DNA of 14,299 nt. Origin: Filomicrobium sp. (lineage in GTDB: Bacteria > Pseudomonadota > Alphaproteobacteria > Rhizobiales > Hyphomicrobiaceae). The notes under the pieces were generated by a model. It ran no database searches. It saw only the letters and a program-made list of their open reading frames with translations, and was not told the DNA's origin. Position 1 is the first letter of the stretch. Every line of letters begins with the position of its first letter. The stretch is taken from NCBI GenBank assembly GCA_021775655.1, contig JAJFHK010000110.1, positions 1 through 14,299 on the forward strand, read 5' to 3'. This document shows, piece after piece, positions 1-6,240 of this stretch. Both the position numbers and the translations under genes were made by a program.

Positions 1-2
1 CC

Positions 3-128
3 GTCATTTCCCAACTGAGCCAAGAAAGTAGGCAAGTAAAAGTCTCAACTCCGGTCCAGGCGGCAATCCTATTCGCCGCCGCGCTAATTCTGGCCTCTTT
101 AGCCTATCGGGCCATCGCTACCAGTTGA
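3..128 (+). CDS. C-terminal fragment of a probable membrane protein (cut by window edge)
   Basis: One plus-strand frame is open from the window edge to a TGA at 126-128, giving 41 residues of a protein whose start lies outside the window. The fragment begins with a polar stretch ([10 protein letters not shown]). It ends with a strongly hydrophobic, alanine- and leucine-rich segment (about residues 18-35, [16 protein letters not shown]) and a short tail, as expected of a C-terminal transmembrane helix. The last 25 bases overlap the 3' end of lipB on the other strand, which is common for convergent genes. The family cannot be recognised from so little sequence. The frame is short and could be open by chance, so the call rests on the membrane-like composition alone. 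Confidence 0.4.
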   Translation, partial: VISQLSQESRQVKVSTPVQAAILFAAALILASLAYRAIATS

Positions 129-814
129 CCGTGCTCGCAATCGCGAACCGCGCCCAAGTGCTTTGAGAAGATCTCTCGTAAGGCAGCGTCAACATCGTTC
201 ATCCTCACTGAATGGCCAAGATCCTTGAAACTCGTCACGCCCTGATCACTAATTCCGCAAGGAACGATACCTGAGAAGTGGGAGAGATCCGGCGCTACAT
301 TTATCGCGAGGCCATGGAAGCTAATCCCGCGCCTTATGCGAATTCCCAGTGCCGCGATCTTATCTTCGCGTCCCGGTCCAATATCCGGACGCATCACCCA
401 AACACCGACGCGGCCCTCGCGTACTTCCCCAATAATGTCAAACCGGGCCAATGTCTCAATGACGACATTTTCGAGAAACTTGACGAAGCGCCGCACATCT
501 CCACCAAACCGCCGCCGAACATCTAGCATGGCGTAGGCGACCCTCTGCCCTGGCCCGTGATAAGTATACTGCCCGCCGCGCCCGCTCTGGAATACGGGGA
601 AGCGGTCGGGTGCCACAAGGTCTGCGTGTTTTGCGCTGGTGCCAGCAGTATAAAGCGCGGGATGTTCCACCAGCCATATCAATTCGCTCTCCGCCCCTTC
701 CGCAATTTTTGCGACACGTTCCTCCATGATCTGGACCGCATCGAGATATGCGACGGGCTCACGTGCAACGACGCATTCTACCACGCTGGCGGTCTCTGGA
801 ATTGCGCTATCCAT
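104..814 (-). CDS. lipB: Octanoyltransferase LipB (lipoyl(octanoyl)-ACP:protein N-octanoyltransferase)
   Basis: LipB transfers octanoate from acyl carrier protein to a lysine of lipoyl domains (pyruvate and 2-oxoglutarate dehydrogenases, GcvH), the first step of cytoplasmic lipoate assembly; LipA then inserts sulfur. The 236-residue length fits the family. Visible motifs are the substrate-binding stretch [14 protein letters not shown] at 77-90, with Q where many homologues have E, the catalytic lysine in [13 protein letters not shown] (K152), FHGLAINV at 166-173, and the catalytic cysteine in [14 protein letters not shown] (C186). The start is an ATG at 812-814. An AGGAGA lies upstream at a rather long spacing of about 13 bases, so a slightly different start cannot be excluded. 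The gene appears monocistronic: a terminator sits upstream and lipA is not present. Confidence 0.97.
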   Translation of the reverse strand: MDSAIPETASVVECVVAREPVAYLDAVQIMEERVAKIAEGAESELIWLVEHPALYTAGTSAKHADLVAPDRFPVFQSGRGGQYTYHGPGQRVAYAMLDVRRRFGGDVRRFVKFLENVVIETLARFDIIGEVREGRVGVWVMRPDIGPGREDKIAALGIRIRRGISFHGLAINVAPDLSHFSGIVPCGISDQGVTSFKDLGHSVRMNDVDAALREIFSKHLGAVRDCEHGQLVAMAR

Positions 815-976
815 CGTATTGCGGCGTTCTCCTGTAAGTTACCCGCTTCGATCATAACGGCAAAACCATGCCCAGGGCACACTCGCAGAATGATCGGGCC
901 TTGCCATCTTTGGATCCATCTGTTAGCAGCATCCTCCTCAATCGTCACACGGGGCCAGCACCCAGACGATCGAGAC

Positions 977-1003
977 AAAAAAGCCTGCGCTCGACAAGCA
1001 GGC
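977..1003 (-). terminator. Rho-independent terminator, minus strand
   Basis: Read on the minus strand, a perfect 6-bp stem GCCTGC/GCAGGC (998-1003 with 983-988) closes a 9-base loop and is followed directly by six T residues (982-977). It would stop leftward transcripts before they enter lipB. The only leftward gene upstream is namZ, whose transcript would have to cross the tRNA-Leu gene in antisense to reach it. The plus strand has no T run after the stem, so it does not terminate rightward transcription. Confidence 0.7.
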
Positions 1004-1007
1004 AAAT

Positions 1008-1092
1008 GCGGTCGTGGCGGAATTGGTAGACGCGCTACCTTGAGGTGGTAGTGGGTAACACCGTGGAGGTTCGAGTCCTCTCGACCGCACCA
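1008..1092 (+). tRNA. tRNA-Leu (anticodon GAG)
   Basis: This is a complete class II tRNA of 85 bases including an encoded CCA (1090-1092). The acceptor stem is GCGGTCG (1008-1014) paired with CGACCGC (1082-1088), with discriminator A1089. The anticodon stem is CTACC (1035-1039) with GGTAG (1047-1051), and the 7-base loop TTGAGGT places GAG at 1042-1044, which reads leucine codons CUC and CUU. A variable arm typical of leucine tRNAs follows, then a T stem GGAGG/CCTCT around TTCGAGT (1070-1076). The D-arm sequence GGCGGAATTGGTAGACGCGC is the usual bacterial tRNA-Leu pattern. No convincing promoter was identified upstream. Confidence 0.97.
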
Positions 1093-1161
1093 ATTTCCTT
1101 CTTCTCAAATTTACTAGTTGGTGTAATCGGGTAGCGGGTCTCGACAAACTGGATCTATTGC

Positions 1162-1175
1162 GGCAGCGCGCTGCC
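1162..1175. other. Perfect GC-rich palindrome between tRNA-Leu and namZ 3' end
   Basis: GGCAGCGCGCTGCC is a 14-base perfect palindrome lying 16 bases beyond the namZ stop codon and about 70 bases beyond the tRNA. It could fold in either transcript. Neither strand has a T run after it, so a normal intrinsic terminator is not supported. It may act as an RNA 3'-end stabiliser, but that is inference. Confidence 0.3.
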
Positions 1176-1190
1176 CGCCCGACAAGCAAT

Positions 1191-2498
1191 TTAATTATAG
1201 ATGAGGTAGGGGGCCGTACGCTGTCTGAATTCGGCGACCTCCCCTTCCCAGGCTTCGATTATCGACTGGCCTGAATGACCCTCCATCAACATCCGGTGGA
1301 ACCGCCGTGTGCCAGCAATCGCGTTGAACATCTTGAGATTGGCAAACAGCGGTTTGATCTTTTTTGCCCGGGCTTCGCGAAGCAGCACCACTAACGCGTG
1401 CACGCCTACCTCCAGCGGCTGATAGCCCGATTCATCGGTGACGATGACCCGGACGCCGCTGATGGTATTGCCGACAAAAAGCGGGTTTGCGGCGATATCA
1501 GGAATCGAACGAGGCTGATAGTGCTCCGGCACGAAGCGAACGCCGGGAAGGACCAGCGATGTAAGTTGGGATGCGATCCGATCGGCATCCAGCCATGGCG
1601 CGCCAAATATCGTGAATGGTTGAGCCGTTCCGCGACCTTCGTTGACGAGTTGCGTTTCTCCGATCACGCCGATCCCGGGATAACTCAGGGCCGAGAGAAA
1701 CGTCGGTATGTTCGGGCTTGTAGCAACCCAGTCTTGCCCGGTTGAAGGCCACCTCATCTTCCTTTCCCAATCCGACATCGTAACGATGCTGAGGTCCAAT
1801 CCCTCCAAACCATCAAGCCAAGCTTCGCCCTTGATCATGCGGGCTAATTCACCAACGGTCAGACCGTGAACGATGGGAATCGGGTACTGGCCAACGAACG
1901 ACTTCAAGCGGCTCTCAAGCACGAACCCGGAGGCGTAGGTCCCACCAAGCGGATTGGGCCGGTCAAGCACCATGAAGGGGATCCCGGCCTCCGCAGCAGC
2001 CTGCATGGCAAGTCCCATGGTCGAAATGTAGGTATAAAAACGCGCGCCAATATCCTGAATGTCGAACACCAGGACATCGATGCCTTGCAGCATACGCTGA
2101 CTGGGTTTGCGTGATTTGCCGTAAAGACTGTGCACAGGCACGCCGGTACTCGGGTCGATGCCGTCGCGAACACTGAGGCCAGCTTCTACTTTTCCACGAA
2201 ATCCATGTTCTGGCGCAAAGATAGCTGTCAGCGTCACGTTCGGAGCCGCGTGTAGGAGGTCAGCCAAATGATGGCCGCGCACCAGTCCGGTTTGATTGGT
2301 GATGAGCCCGACACGCCGTCCGTCAAGAGCTGCGAATGCTGAATTCACGAGCCCTTCCGCTCCCGTGGTCACTCGGCGGACCTGAGCGCTGGTAGCAGCT
2401 GATGCGTTGACTTCCATGGCAATTAGCAGCGTAACAAGAAATAATGCTGCTTTTGCTGCCCAGTTTGCGCCAAGGGCCGCGAAATTGATCAATGGCAC
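1191..2498 (-). CDS. namZ: Secreted exo-beta-N-acetylmuramidase NamZ family (DUF1343, GH171)
   Basis: DUF1343 proteins include Bacillus subtilis NamZ (YbbC), which removes N-acetylmuramic acid from the non-reducing end of peptidoglycan fragments during wall recycling. Family blocks are clear: GLITNQTG (about 64-71), AIFAPEHGFRG (92-102, with the conserved acidic residue expected at the active site), FDIQDIGARFYTY (145-157), LDRPNPLGG (178-186), and EGRGTAQPF with GAPW (287-302). The frame is open to a TTG at 2568-2570. I prefer the GTG at 2496-2498 because GGGGAAG lies five bases before it, and because the Sec-type signal segment (AALFLVTLLIAM, cleavage near NASA|A) is then near the N terminus. 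This gives about 435 residues; the longer form has 459. Function is inferred from the family. It is the last gene of the leftward block headed by the H1-like gene. Confidence 0.88.
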   Translation of the reverse strand: MPLINFAALGANWAAKAALFLVTLLIAMEVNASAATSAQVRRVTTGAEGLVNSAFAALDGRRVGLITNQTGLVRGHHLADLLHAAPNVTLTAIFAPEHGFRGKVEAGLSVRDGIDPSTGVPVHSLYGKSRKPSQRMLQGIDVLVFDIQDIGARFYTYISTMGLAMQAAAEAGIPFMVLDRPNPLGGTYASGFVLESRLKSFVGQYPIPIVHGLTVGELARMIKGEAWLDGLEGLDLSIVTMSDWERKMRWPSTGQDWVATSPNIPTFLSALSYPGIGVIGETQLVNEGRGTAQPFTIFGAPWLDADRIASQLTSLVLPGVRFVPEHYQPRSIPDIAANPLFVGNTISGVRVIVTDESGYQPLEVGVHALVVLLREARAKKIKPLFANLKMFNAIAGTRRFHRMLMEGHSGQSIIEAWEGEVAEFRQRTAPYLIYN

Positions 2499-2597
2499 AG
2501 CAGCTTCCCCGATGACTAATCGTTGTCGATAGGCCAAGGGGCTGTGAGGGTTTGTCCAGATGATGGCCAAGCGCCCGTATTCGAGTTGAGTTGATCG

Positions 2598-2628
2598 CTG
2601 ATCAGAACAGGCCGCCCCGAACTGATCA
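2598..2628. promoter_or_regulatory. Inverted repeat between the exported-protein gene and namZ
   Basis: TGATCAG (2599-2605) and CTGATCA (2622-2628) form a perfect 7-bp inverted repeat around a 16-base spacer. The left copy is part of an 8-base palindrome CTGATCAG (2598-2605). It lies between the stop codon of the small exported protein and the namZ start. With no T run after it, an operator or an RNA hairpin separating the two genes is more likely than an intrinsic terminator. Function is not known. Confidence 0.3.
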
Positions 2629-2633
2629 CAGGC

Positions 2634-2987
2634 TTATTGTTCTTCGGGTTTTGCCGCTACGGACCCCTCGTAAAACAGCACACCTTCTTCTATCGTCACG
2701 ATCTCGTTGCCTTCTGGCAACCGGTAGGTGCCATCATTGACGCCGTCTAGTGTAACGGTGCAGCCCTTCAGACAAATGCCGTCGAGTTTTCCGCCGGCTT
2801 CAATTTCATGCATAGTCCGTTTGCCGCTCTCCTCGATGGTGACGTTATAGGAATCACCATCCTTATTGCCAATCGTCGCCGATTGCGCGGGCATGACACT
2901 GCCCGCGCATAGCAAAAATGCACTTAAAGTCACAATTGCCGCGTGTGCGGCTGGACCTTTCAACTGCGAGGAGATTGGGTCCCTCAT
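2634..2987 (-). CDS. Small exported protein of unknown function
   Basis: I do not recognise the family of this 117-residue protein. It has a good Sec signal peptide: a charged, polar start, a hydrophobic core at about 15-31 (AAIVTLSAFLLCAGSV) and a likely cleavage after AQSA near residue 37. The mature part of about 80 residues is acidic and probably beta-rich. It contains a CLKGC motif (C72, C76; possible disulfide), a GTYRLPEGNEIVTIEEGVLFYEG stretch rich in turns and beta-branched residues, and an acidic C terminus. The ATG at 2985-2987 directly follows the TGA of the H1-like gene (2988-2990) with no gap and no strong Shine-Dalgarno of its own. This points to translational coupling, and the two are probably co-transcribed. 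It probably acts in the periplasm. Confidence 0.72.
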   Translation of the reverse strand: MRDPISSQLKGPAAHAAIVTLSAFLLCAGSVMPAQSATIGNKDGDSYNVTIEESGKRTMHEIEAGGKLDGICLKGCTVTLDGVNDGTYRLPEGNEIVTIEEGVLFYEGSVAAKPEEQ

Positions 2988-3455
2988 TCAGGATGTTTTC
3001 TTCTTAGCAGCCTTGCGCGCCGGCTTCCTGGCACTTGTCTTCGACGATACCTTTCTCGATGATGCGCGTTTGGAAACCGCCGCGGTCCTCGATGCAGTCT
3101 TCCGGGCAGGTGCCTTCTTCGCTGCGGTCTTCCGCTTCGCCGGCTTCTTCCGTGCGGCAGGCTTCTTGGCCGTCTTCCTCGCAGTGGATTTCTTCGCAGC
3201 TGGCTTCCTTGCAGCGGTTTTCCTGGCGGAGGGTTTCTTGGCTGCGGCACTCTTTTTCGCAGCAGTCTTCTTGGTGGCAGCTCTCTTTGCTGCTGGTTTG
3301 CGTGCTGTAGTCTTCTTGGCAGCAGACTTCTTTACCGGAGCTCTTTTCTTCGCTGCGGGCTTGCTCGCAGCCTTCCTGGCTGTTGGCTTCTTCGCTGCTG
3401 GCTTTTTGGCGGCAGCTTTCTTTTTCGCAGGCTTTTTAGCTGTCTTGGTCTTCAT
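2988..3455 (-). CDS. Histone H1-like, lysine/alanine-rich DNA-binding protein
   Basis: The protein has 155 residues, made almost wholly of Lys, Ala, Arg, Pro, Ser and Thr in loose repeats of the AAKKP/ARKPA type, with no acidic or aromatic residues. This is the composition of eukaryotic H1 tails and of bacterial H1-like proteins (Bordetella BpH1, chlamydial Hc2). Such proteins bind DNA non-specifically and compact the nucleoid, so that role is inferred. The start is the ATG at 3453-3455, giving MKTKTAKKPA; AGAGGA lies nine bases upstream. A longer frame to 3509 exists, but its first 18 residues are not lysine-rich and lack a site. The gene is divergent from a LysR regulator, and its stop codon abuts the next start. 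Repeat number in such genes often varies between strains. Confidence 0.85.
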   Translation of the reverse strand: MKTKTAKKPAKKKAAAKKPAAKKPTARKAASKPAAKKRAPVKKSAAKKTTARKPAAKRAATKKTAAKKSAAAKKPSARKTAARKPAAKKSTARKTAKKPAARKKPAKRKTAAKKAPARKTASRTAAVSKRASSRKVSSKTSARKPARKAAKKKTS

Positions 3456-3474
3456 GACGCTCGTTCCTCTTCTG

Positions 3475-3502
3475 GTACTAAGTTCGCCGAAACCTGCGGC
3501 AA
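3475..3502 (-). promoter_or_regulatory. Tentative promoter of the H1-like gene
   Basis: On the minus strand TTGCCG (3502-3497) and TAGTAC (3480-3475) are separated by 16 bases, a usable though weak match to a housekeeping promoter. Transcription would start near 3468 and leave a short leader containing the Shine-Dalgarno sequence. The 22-base dyad at 3508-3529 would then lie just upstream of the -35 element. The match is imperfect and the assignment is inference. Confidence 0.25.
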
Positions 3503-3507
3503 GGCGC

Positions 3508-3529
3508 AAGAAATCGCGCGTGATTTCTT
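3508..3529. promoter_or_regulatory. Perfect 8-bp inverted repeat upstream of the H1-like gene
   Basis: AAGAAATC (3508-3515) and GATTTCTT (3522-3529) are exact reverse complements around GCGCGT. The 22-base dyad lies 53 bases upstream of the H1-like start, in the shared divergent region. Its symmetry and size suit a homodimeric repressor or activator site. If transcription begins further upstream, it could instead be a leader hairpin. The binding protein is unknown. Confidence 0.45.
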
Positions 3530-3561
3530 CACTCTGGTTCCAAACGCACTGGTCCTCAAAC

Positions 3562-3571
3562 GGAAATTTCC
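3562..3571. promoter_or_regulatory. 10-base palindrome in the divergent LysR/H1-like region
   Basis: GGAAATTTCC is a perfect palindrome with an AAATTT core midway between the two divergent genes. A 10-base palindrome can arise by chance; it is listed because it sits between two stronger dyads. Confidence 0.2.
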
Positions 3572-3580
3572 TGTTGAGGC

Positions 3581-3604
3581 TATCGAAAAAATCGATAGAT
3601 ATCG
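3581..3604. promoter_or_regulatory. Candidate LysR-type operator (three alternating half-sites)
   Basis: TATCG (3581-3585), CGATA (3593-3597) and TATCG (3600-3604) are half-sites in alternating orientation. The first pair forms a 17-base dyad that meets both the general LysR T-N11-A rule and the ATC-N9-GAT pattern known from NodD-type sites (ATC 3582-3584, GAT 3594-3596). The second pair forms a tighter dyad with a 2-base spacer. The block ends 31 bases before the LysR start, a usual place for autoregulation and control of a divergent target. The motif is seen; the binding is inferred. Confidence 0.5.
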
Positions 3605-3635
3605 CAAGGACTCTTCTTTTGACAAGGAGTGAGTA

Positions 3636-4484
3636 TTGGATATCACGCTCGCCAGAACGTTTCTCACTGTGTCAGAAAATGGCAGCTTCATCGATGCTGC
3701 GCGTGAGATGAACGTCACGCAATCGACCATCTCAGCGCGCATTCGGGTCCTCGAAGAACAACTCGGCCGCCCATTGTTCGAACGATCCCACACCGGTGCC
3801 GATCTCACTTCTGCCGGTGAGCAATTTCGCAAGCATGCGCTAGCTCTGGTGCGTGTCTGGCAACACGCTCAGCTGGAAGTTCGCTTGTCCCGCGAGCACC
3901 GCGATCACTTGGCGGTCGGCGCGCAAATGACGTTCTGGCAGGATTTTCTTATCGATTGGATTGGTTGGCTCAGGACGACAATGCCTGACATTGCGGTCTC
4001 GGCGACCGCCAGTAACGGGACATATTTGATCCAGCGGTTGCTTGAAGGCACTCTTGATCTTGCTGTCCTTTATCAGCCGACCCAGCCACCCGGACTTGTG
4101 ATCGAACACCTATTCGATGAGACTTTTGTTTTGGTTACCTCATCCAAAACCAGCCGGCGCAGACGAGACGATGAATATGTCGCAACCGATTGGGGGGGCG
4201 ATTTCTTGCGTGACCATGCCTCCGCTTTTCCACACCTTGAGACGAGCGGACTGCACCTCGACATCGGTGCCAACGGTGTAGATTATCTTCTGAAGAATGA
4301 GGCGTCATGCTACTGCCCGCGTCGCCTGGTCAAGCACCACCTCTCCAAGGGGCGCCTGCGCCAGCCTGCGCGAGCGCGCAAATTCGTCTATCCGGTGTTC
4401 GTGGTTTACCCTGAATCCCGTGACGTTGATGCCTACGAGCCAATTTTAGACTCGCTGCGCAGCATCTCTTCAGGTGCCGGCTAA
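3636..4484 (+). CDS. LysR-family transcriptional regulator
   Basis: This is a 282-residue protein with the LysR winged helix-turn-helix at about residues 1-60: FLTVSENGSFIDAAREM, then NVTQSTISARIRVLEEQLGRPLFER, then LTSAGEQF. A co-inducer-binding domain of the periplasmic-binding-protein type follows, as suggested by EGTLDLAVLYQP and the FDETFVLVTS strand. The start is a TTG at 3636-3638 with a strong AAGGAG six bases upstream. It yields MDITLARTFLTV, the expected LysR N terminus. The effector and targets are unknown. The divergent H1-like gene and the dyads between them make that gene the first candidate target, along with self-repression. The linker after TSSKTS is unusually rich in arginine (RRRRDD). 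Its 3' end converges on the CelD-like gene with a 38-base gap. Confidence 0.93.
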   Translation: MDITLARTFLTVSENGSFIDAAREMNVTQSTISARIRVLEEQLGRPLFERSHTGADLTSAGEQFRKHALALVRVWQHAQLEVRLSREHRDHLAVGAQMTFWQDFLIDWIGWLRTTMPDIAVSATASNGTYLIQRLLEGTLDLAVLYQPTQPPGLVIEHLFDETFVLVTSSKTSRRRRDDEYVATDWGGDFLRDHASAFPHLETSGLHLDIGANGVDYLLKNEASCYCPRRLVKHHLSKGRLRQPARARKFVYPVFVVYPESRDVDAYEPILDSLRSISSGAG

Positions 4485-4522
4485 TGGCGGGGGCCAATAT
4501 TACCGGCCATGTCAGGGCCTGC

Positions 4523-5725
4523 CTAAACCCCAAGTGTCGATTTGATCACTTTTCGCACGCTTGGCGGCAAGCCCCTTACGGCTGCCTTTGCCACGCCCCG
4601 GCTTTCCGTCAAACGCAACGCATCACAAGCCTTACCCTTGGCACTGAGCGCCAACACGTAGTCGCGGACAGTGACGAAATCGTCGGCTAACCGCTGCTTG
4701 TAGTCAGCGTTGGGTGCCAGCATGTCGTATGTGTGGACGCCATGCTGTATACATGCCTCAAAAACCGCATCCATTTGCGCGGCGCCCGGACTCGCTCTTT
4801 CCAATTCGATGTCAAAGGCGCCGATATGGGCGCAATGAACACCCTTGTAGCGTAGACCGATCTCAATCGCGACCGGACGACGGTCAAGTTTGAGTATGGA
4901 TGCCGTCAATCCTACCGGACGATCAGCCGATGTCGCGACGCTTCCCCAGAATTCAGCAAAGCGCGGCTCAGCGTAAGCGTTCGATACGATCGCGTGCTTC
5001 TCAAGCCAGTCCGCCTTGAATGCAAGAGCGCGCTCAACCGCAGACCGTGCGACTGCGCCTTCGCTGACCATTCGGAAGCTGATATCGCCGGACTGTTCAA
5101 GAAGTTTTCGTTTGCGCCGCCTGTTTCGACGCATTTTGGATGAGAATTTGGCTTCTATGTCCTGTGGGCTGGTGAGATTGTGAATCCTTAGTGCAGGCGC
5201 GACCTGTTCATCAGTCACGCGGCTATCCTGGGCAACGAGCGCAACTGCCAGTACAGTGTCTTCCCGGACTTTGCTGGCAATTAGGAGATCGCCCCCGCAG
5301 ATGTCGGCGGCATAACGCAGTCCGCGCACGATATCGCTGGAGGTAACGTCTTCTTCTTTGCATACCACGTCGGAATACTGACTGACCGGGGTCCCCATCC
5401 ATGTCAGCGTGCGGACTCCAAGGTTCGTTTCCACCGCCAAGGCCATGCCGAGGACAAGCTGACCCTTGCGCCGACCGGTGACTATGGCCGGTTCGAGCTT
5501 CTCATCCAGGAACGTATTCCACCAGTGCCAGATCCAGGTATGTTGCTGGAATACAAGACCTGGATTGTTTGACGCTTGGGTTAAGGCTTCCCACTCCGGG
5601 CGCAACGCATCGAATTCCGAAAGCGTATCGACGATTTGGAAGTCGAGAGTGTCAGTGCATCCCTGCGCTCGCGGGAGTTGCTCGCTCGGCACGTTGATGT
5701 CTCTTTGATAGACCTCAAAAACCAC
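4523..5725 (-). CDS. CelD/BcsL-like GNAT acyltransferase (Acetyltransf_6), envelope or exopolysaccharide related
   Basis: This 400-residue protein resembles the CelD/BcsL-like group of GNAT-fold proteins often found in alphaproteobacterial cellulose and exopolysaccharide loci. Features are an N-terminal domain with WEALTQAS and HTWIWHWWNTF (about 45-72), a strongly basic patch KMRRNRRRKRKLL (197-209) at the entrance of the acyltransferase domain, and the late motif YDMLAPNADYKQRLADD (333-349), the family equivalent of the G-x-x-x-YK block. No signal peptide or membrane segment is evident, so it should be cytosolic. The start is a GTG at 5723-5725 preceded by TGAGGCGG at about nine bases. The substrate is unknown; acylation of a polysaccharide precursor is the family-based guess. 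It is divergent from a polyprenyl-phosphate sugar transferase, which supports an envelope role. Confidence 0.8.
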   Translation of the reverse strand: MVFEVYQRDINVPSEQLPRAQGCTDTLDFQIVDTLSEFDALRPEWEALTQASNNPGLVFQQHTWIWHWWNTFLDEKLEPAIVTGRRKGQLVLGMALAVETNLGVRTLTWMGTPVSQYSDVVCKEEDVTSSDIVRGLRYAADICGGDLLIASKVREDTVLAVALVAQDSRVTDEQVAPALRIHNLTSPQDIEAKFSSKMRRNRRRKRKLLEQSGDISFRMVSEGAVARSAVERALAFKADWLEKHAIVSNAYAEPRFAEFWGSVATSADRPVGLTASILKLDRRPVAIEIGLRYKGVHCAHIGAFDIELERASPGAAQMDAVFEACIQHGVHTYDMLAPNADYKQRLADDFVTVRDYVLALSAKGKACDALRLTESRGVAKAAVRGLPPSVRKVIKSTLGV

Positions 5726-6054
5726 GCTCTACCGCCTCACATTCTGATCAACACCGTCACCACGCCAGTGTCCTATTTTCAAACACAAATCATCCCGACC
5801 GTGCGACACAAACTAAGCATTGCAAGTCTGAGGCCCAATGGAGCGCTAGGCGGTCGACAGTTAACCGTGATTTGGCGCGCTTAACTGGCCCAATGCCTCA
5901 TCCGGGACAGCTTACCGGGTCAATCGAGTGGCGCGCGCAAGTGCCGCCGCATCCGAATTGGGCGCGCCCAAAAACCAGCAATGAGTTCCGATGCCTCGAC
6001 GCCGACCTATGATCCGGAAAAGCAGTATCAGGTCCCGAACCATTGGGAGAGTTG

Positions 6055-6082
6055 TTGCGCGTCGCACAGCAGATGGTATATA
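6055..6082 (+). promoter_or_regulatory. Tentative promoter for the sugar transferase (distal)
   Basis: TTGCGC (6055-6060), a 16-base spacer and TATATA (6077-6082) give a plausible housekeeping promoter. It would produce a leader of about 300 bases before the ATG at 6390, including the hairpin at 6133-6156. The -10 match is good and the -35 only fair. Confidence 0.28.
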
Positions 6083-6132
6083 GAAAGTACAGTAAAAGTG
6101 ATATGCGGTGGCGGGCAAGTGAAAGTCCATGC

Positions 6133-6156
6133 TGGCGGACGCGGTGTAGACCGCCA
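6133..6156 (+). other. Hairpin with two alternative pairings in the putative leader
   Basis: TGGCGG (6133-6138) pairs exactly with CCGCCA (6151-6156). A competing hairpin, GCGGT (6141-6145) with ACCGC (6150-6154) around a GTAG tetraloop, uses the same right arm. Mutually exclusive stems of this kind occur in regulatory leaders, but the stems are short and no known riboswitch is recognised. Confidence 0.25.
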
Positions 6157-6211
6157 AAGTCGATACTCCGGTTGTGCCGACCTGAGACGTTCACTCTCAC
6201 GGTTCGTAGTG

Positions 6212-6240
6212 TTGAACTGTTCGTCGAGCGACGCTAGTAC
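6212..6240 (+). promoter_or_regulatory. Tentative promoter for the sugar transferase (proximal)
   Basis: TTGAAC (6212-6217), a 17-base spacer and TAGTAC (6235-6240), followed by AT-rich sequence, give a second candidate start region about 150 bases before the coding sequence. The match is moderate, and this is an alternative to the distal candidate. Confidence 0.22.

Noticed and set aside
557..1051. A 164-codon plus-strand frame
   Set aside because: It is antisense to lipB over much of its length and runs into the tRNA-Leu gene.
3030..3450. Repetitive DNA suggesting a CRISPR array or tandem repeat
   Set aside because: The repeats are short and imperfect, with no regular unique spacers; they are explained by the coding sequence of the H1-like protein.
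2866..3711. A 281-codon plus-strand frame that looks like a phenylalanine/alanine-rich multi-pass membrane protein
   Set aside because: It is the antisense reading of the lysine/alanine repeats of the H1-like gene: KKPAA codons read backwards give FFAAGF-type residues. It also runs over the dyads and into the LysR gene, and has no ribosome binding site.
5898..6200. A 100-codon minus-strand frame and overlapping plus-strand frames in the long intergenic region
   Set aside because: Compositions are rich in Arg, Ser, His and Cys as in random frames; there is no good ribosome binding site and no recognisable motif.
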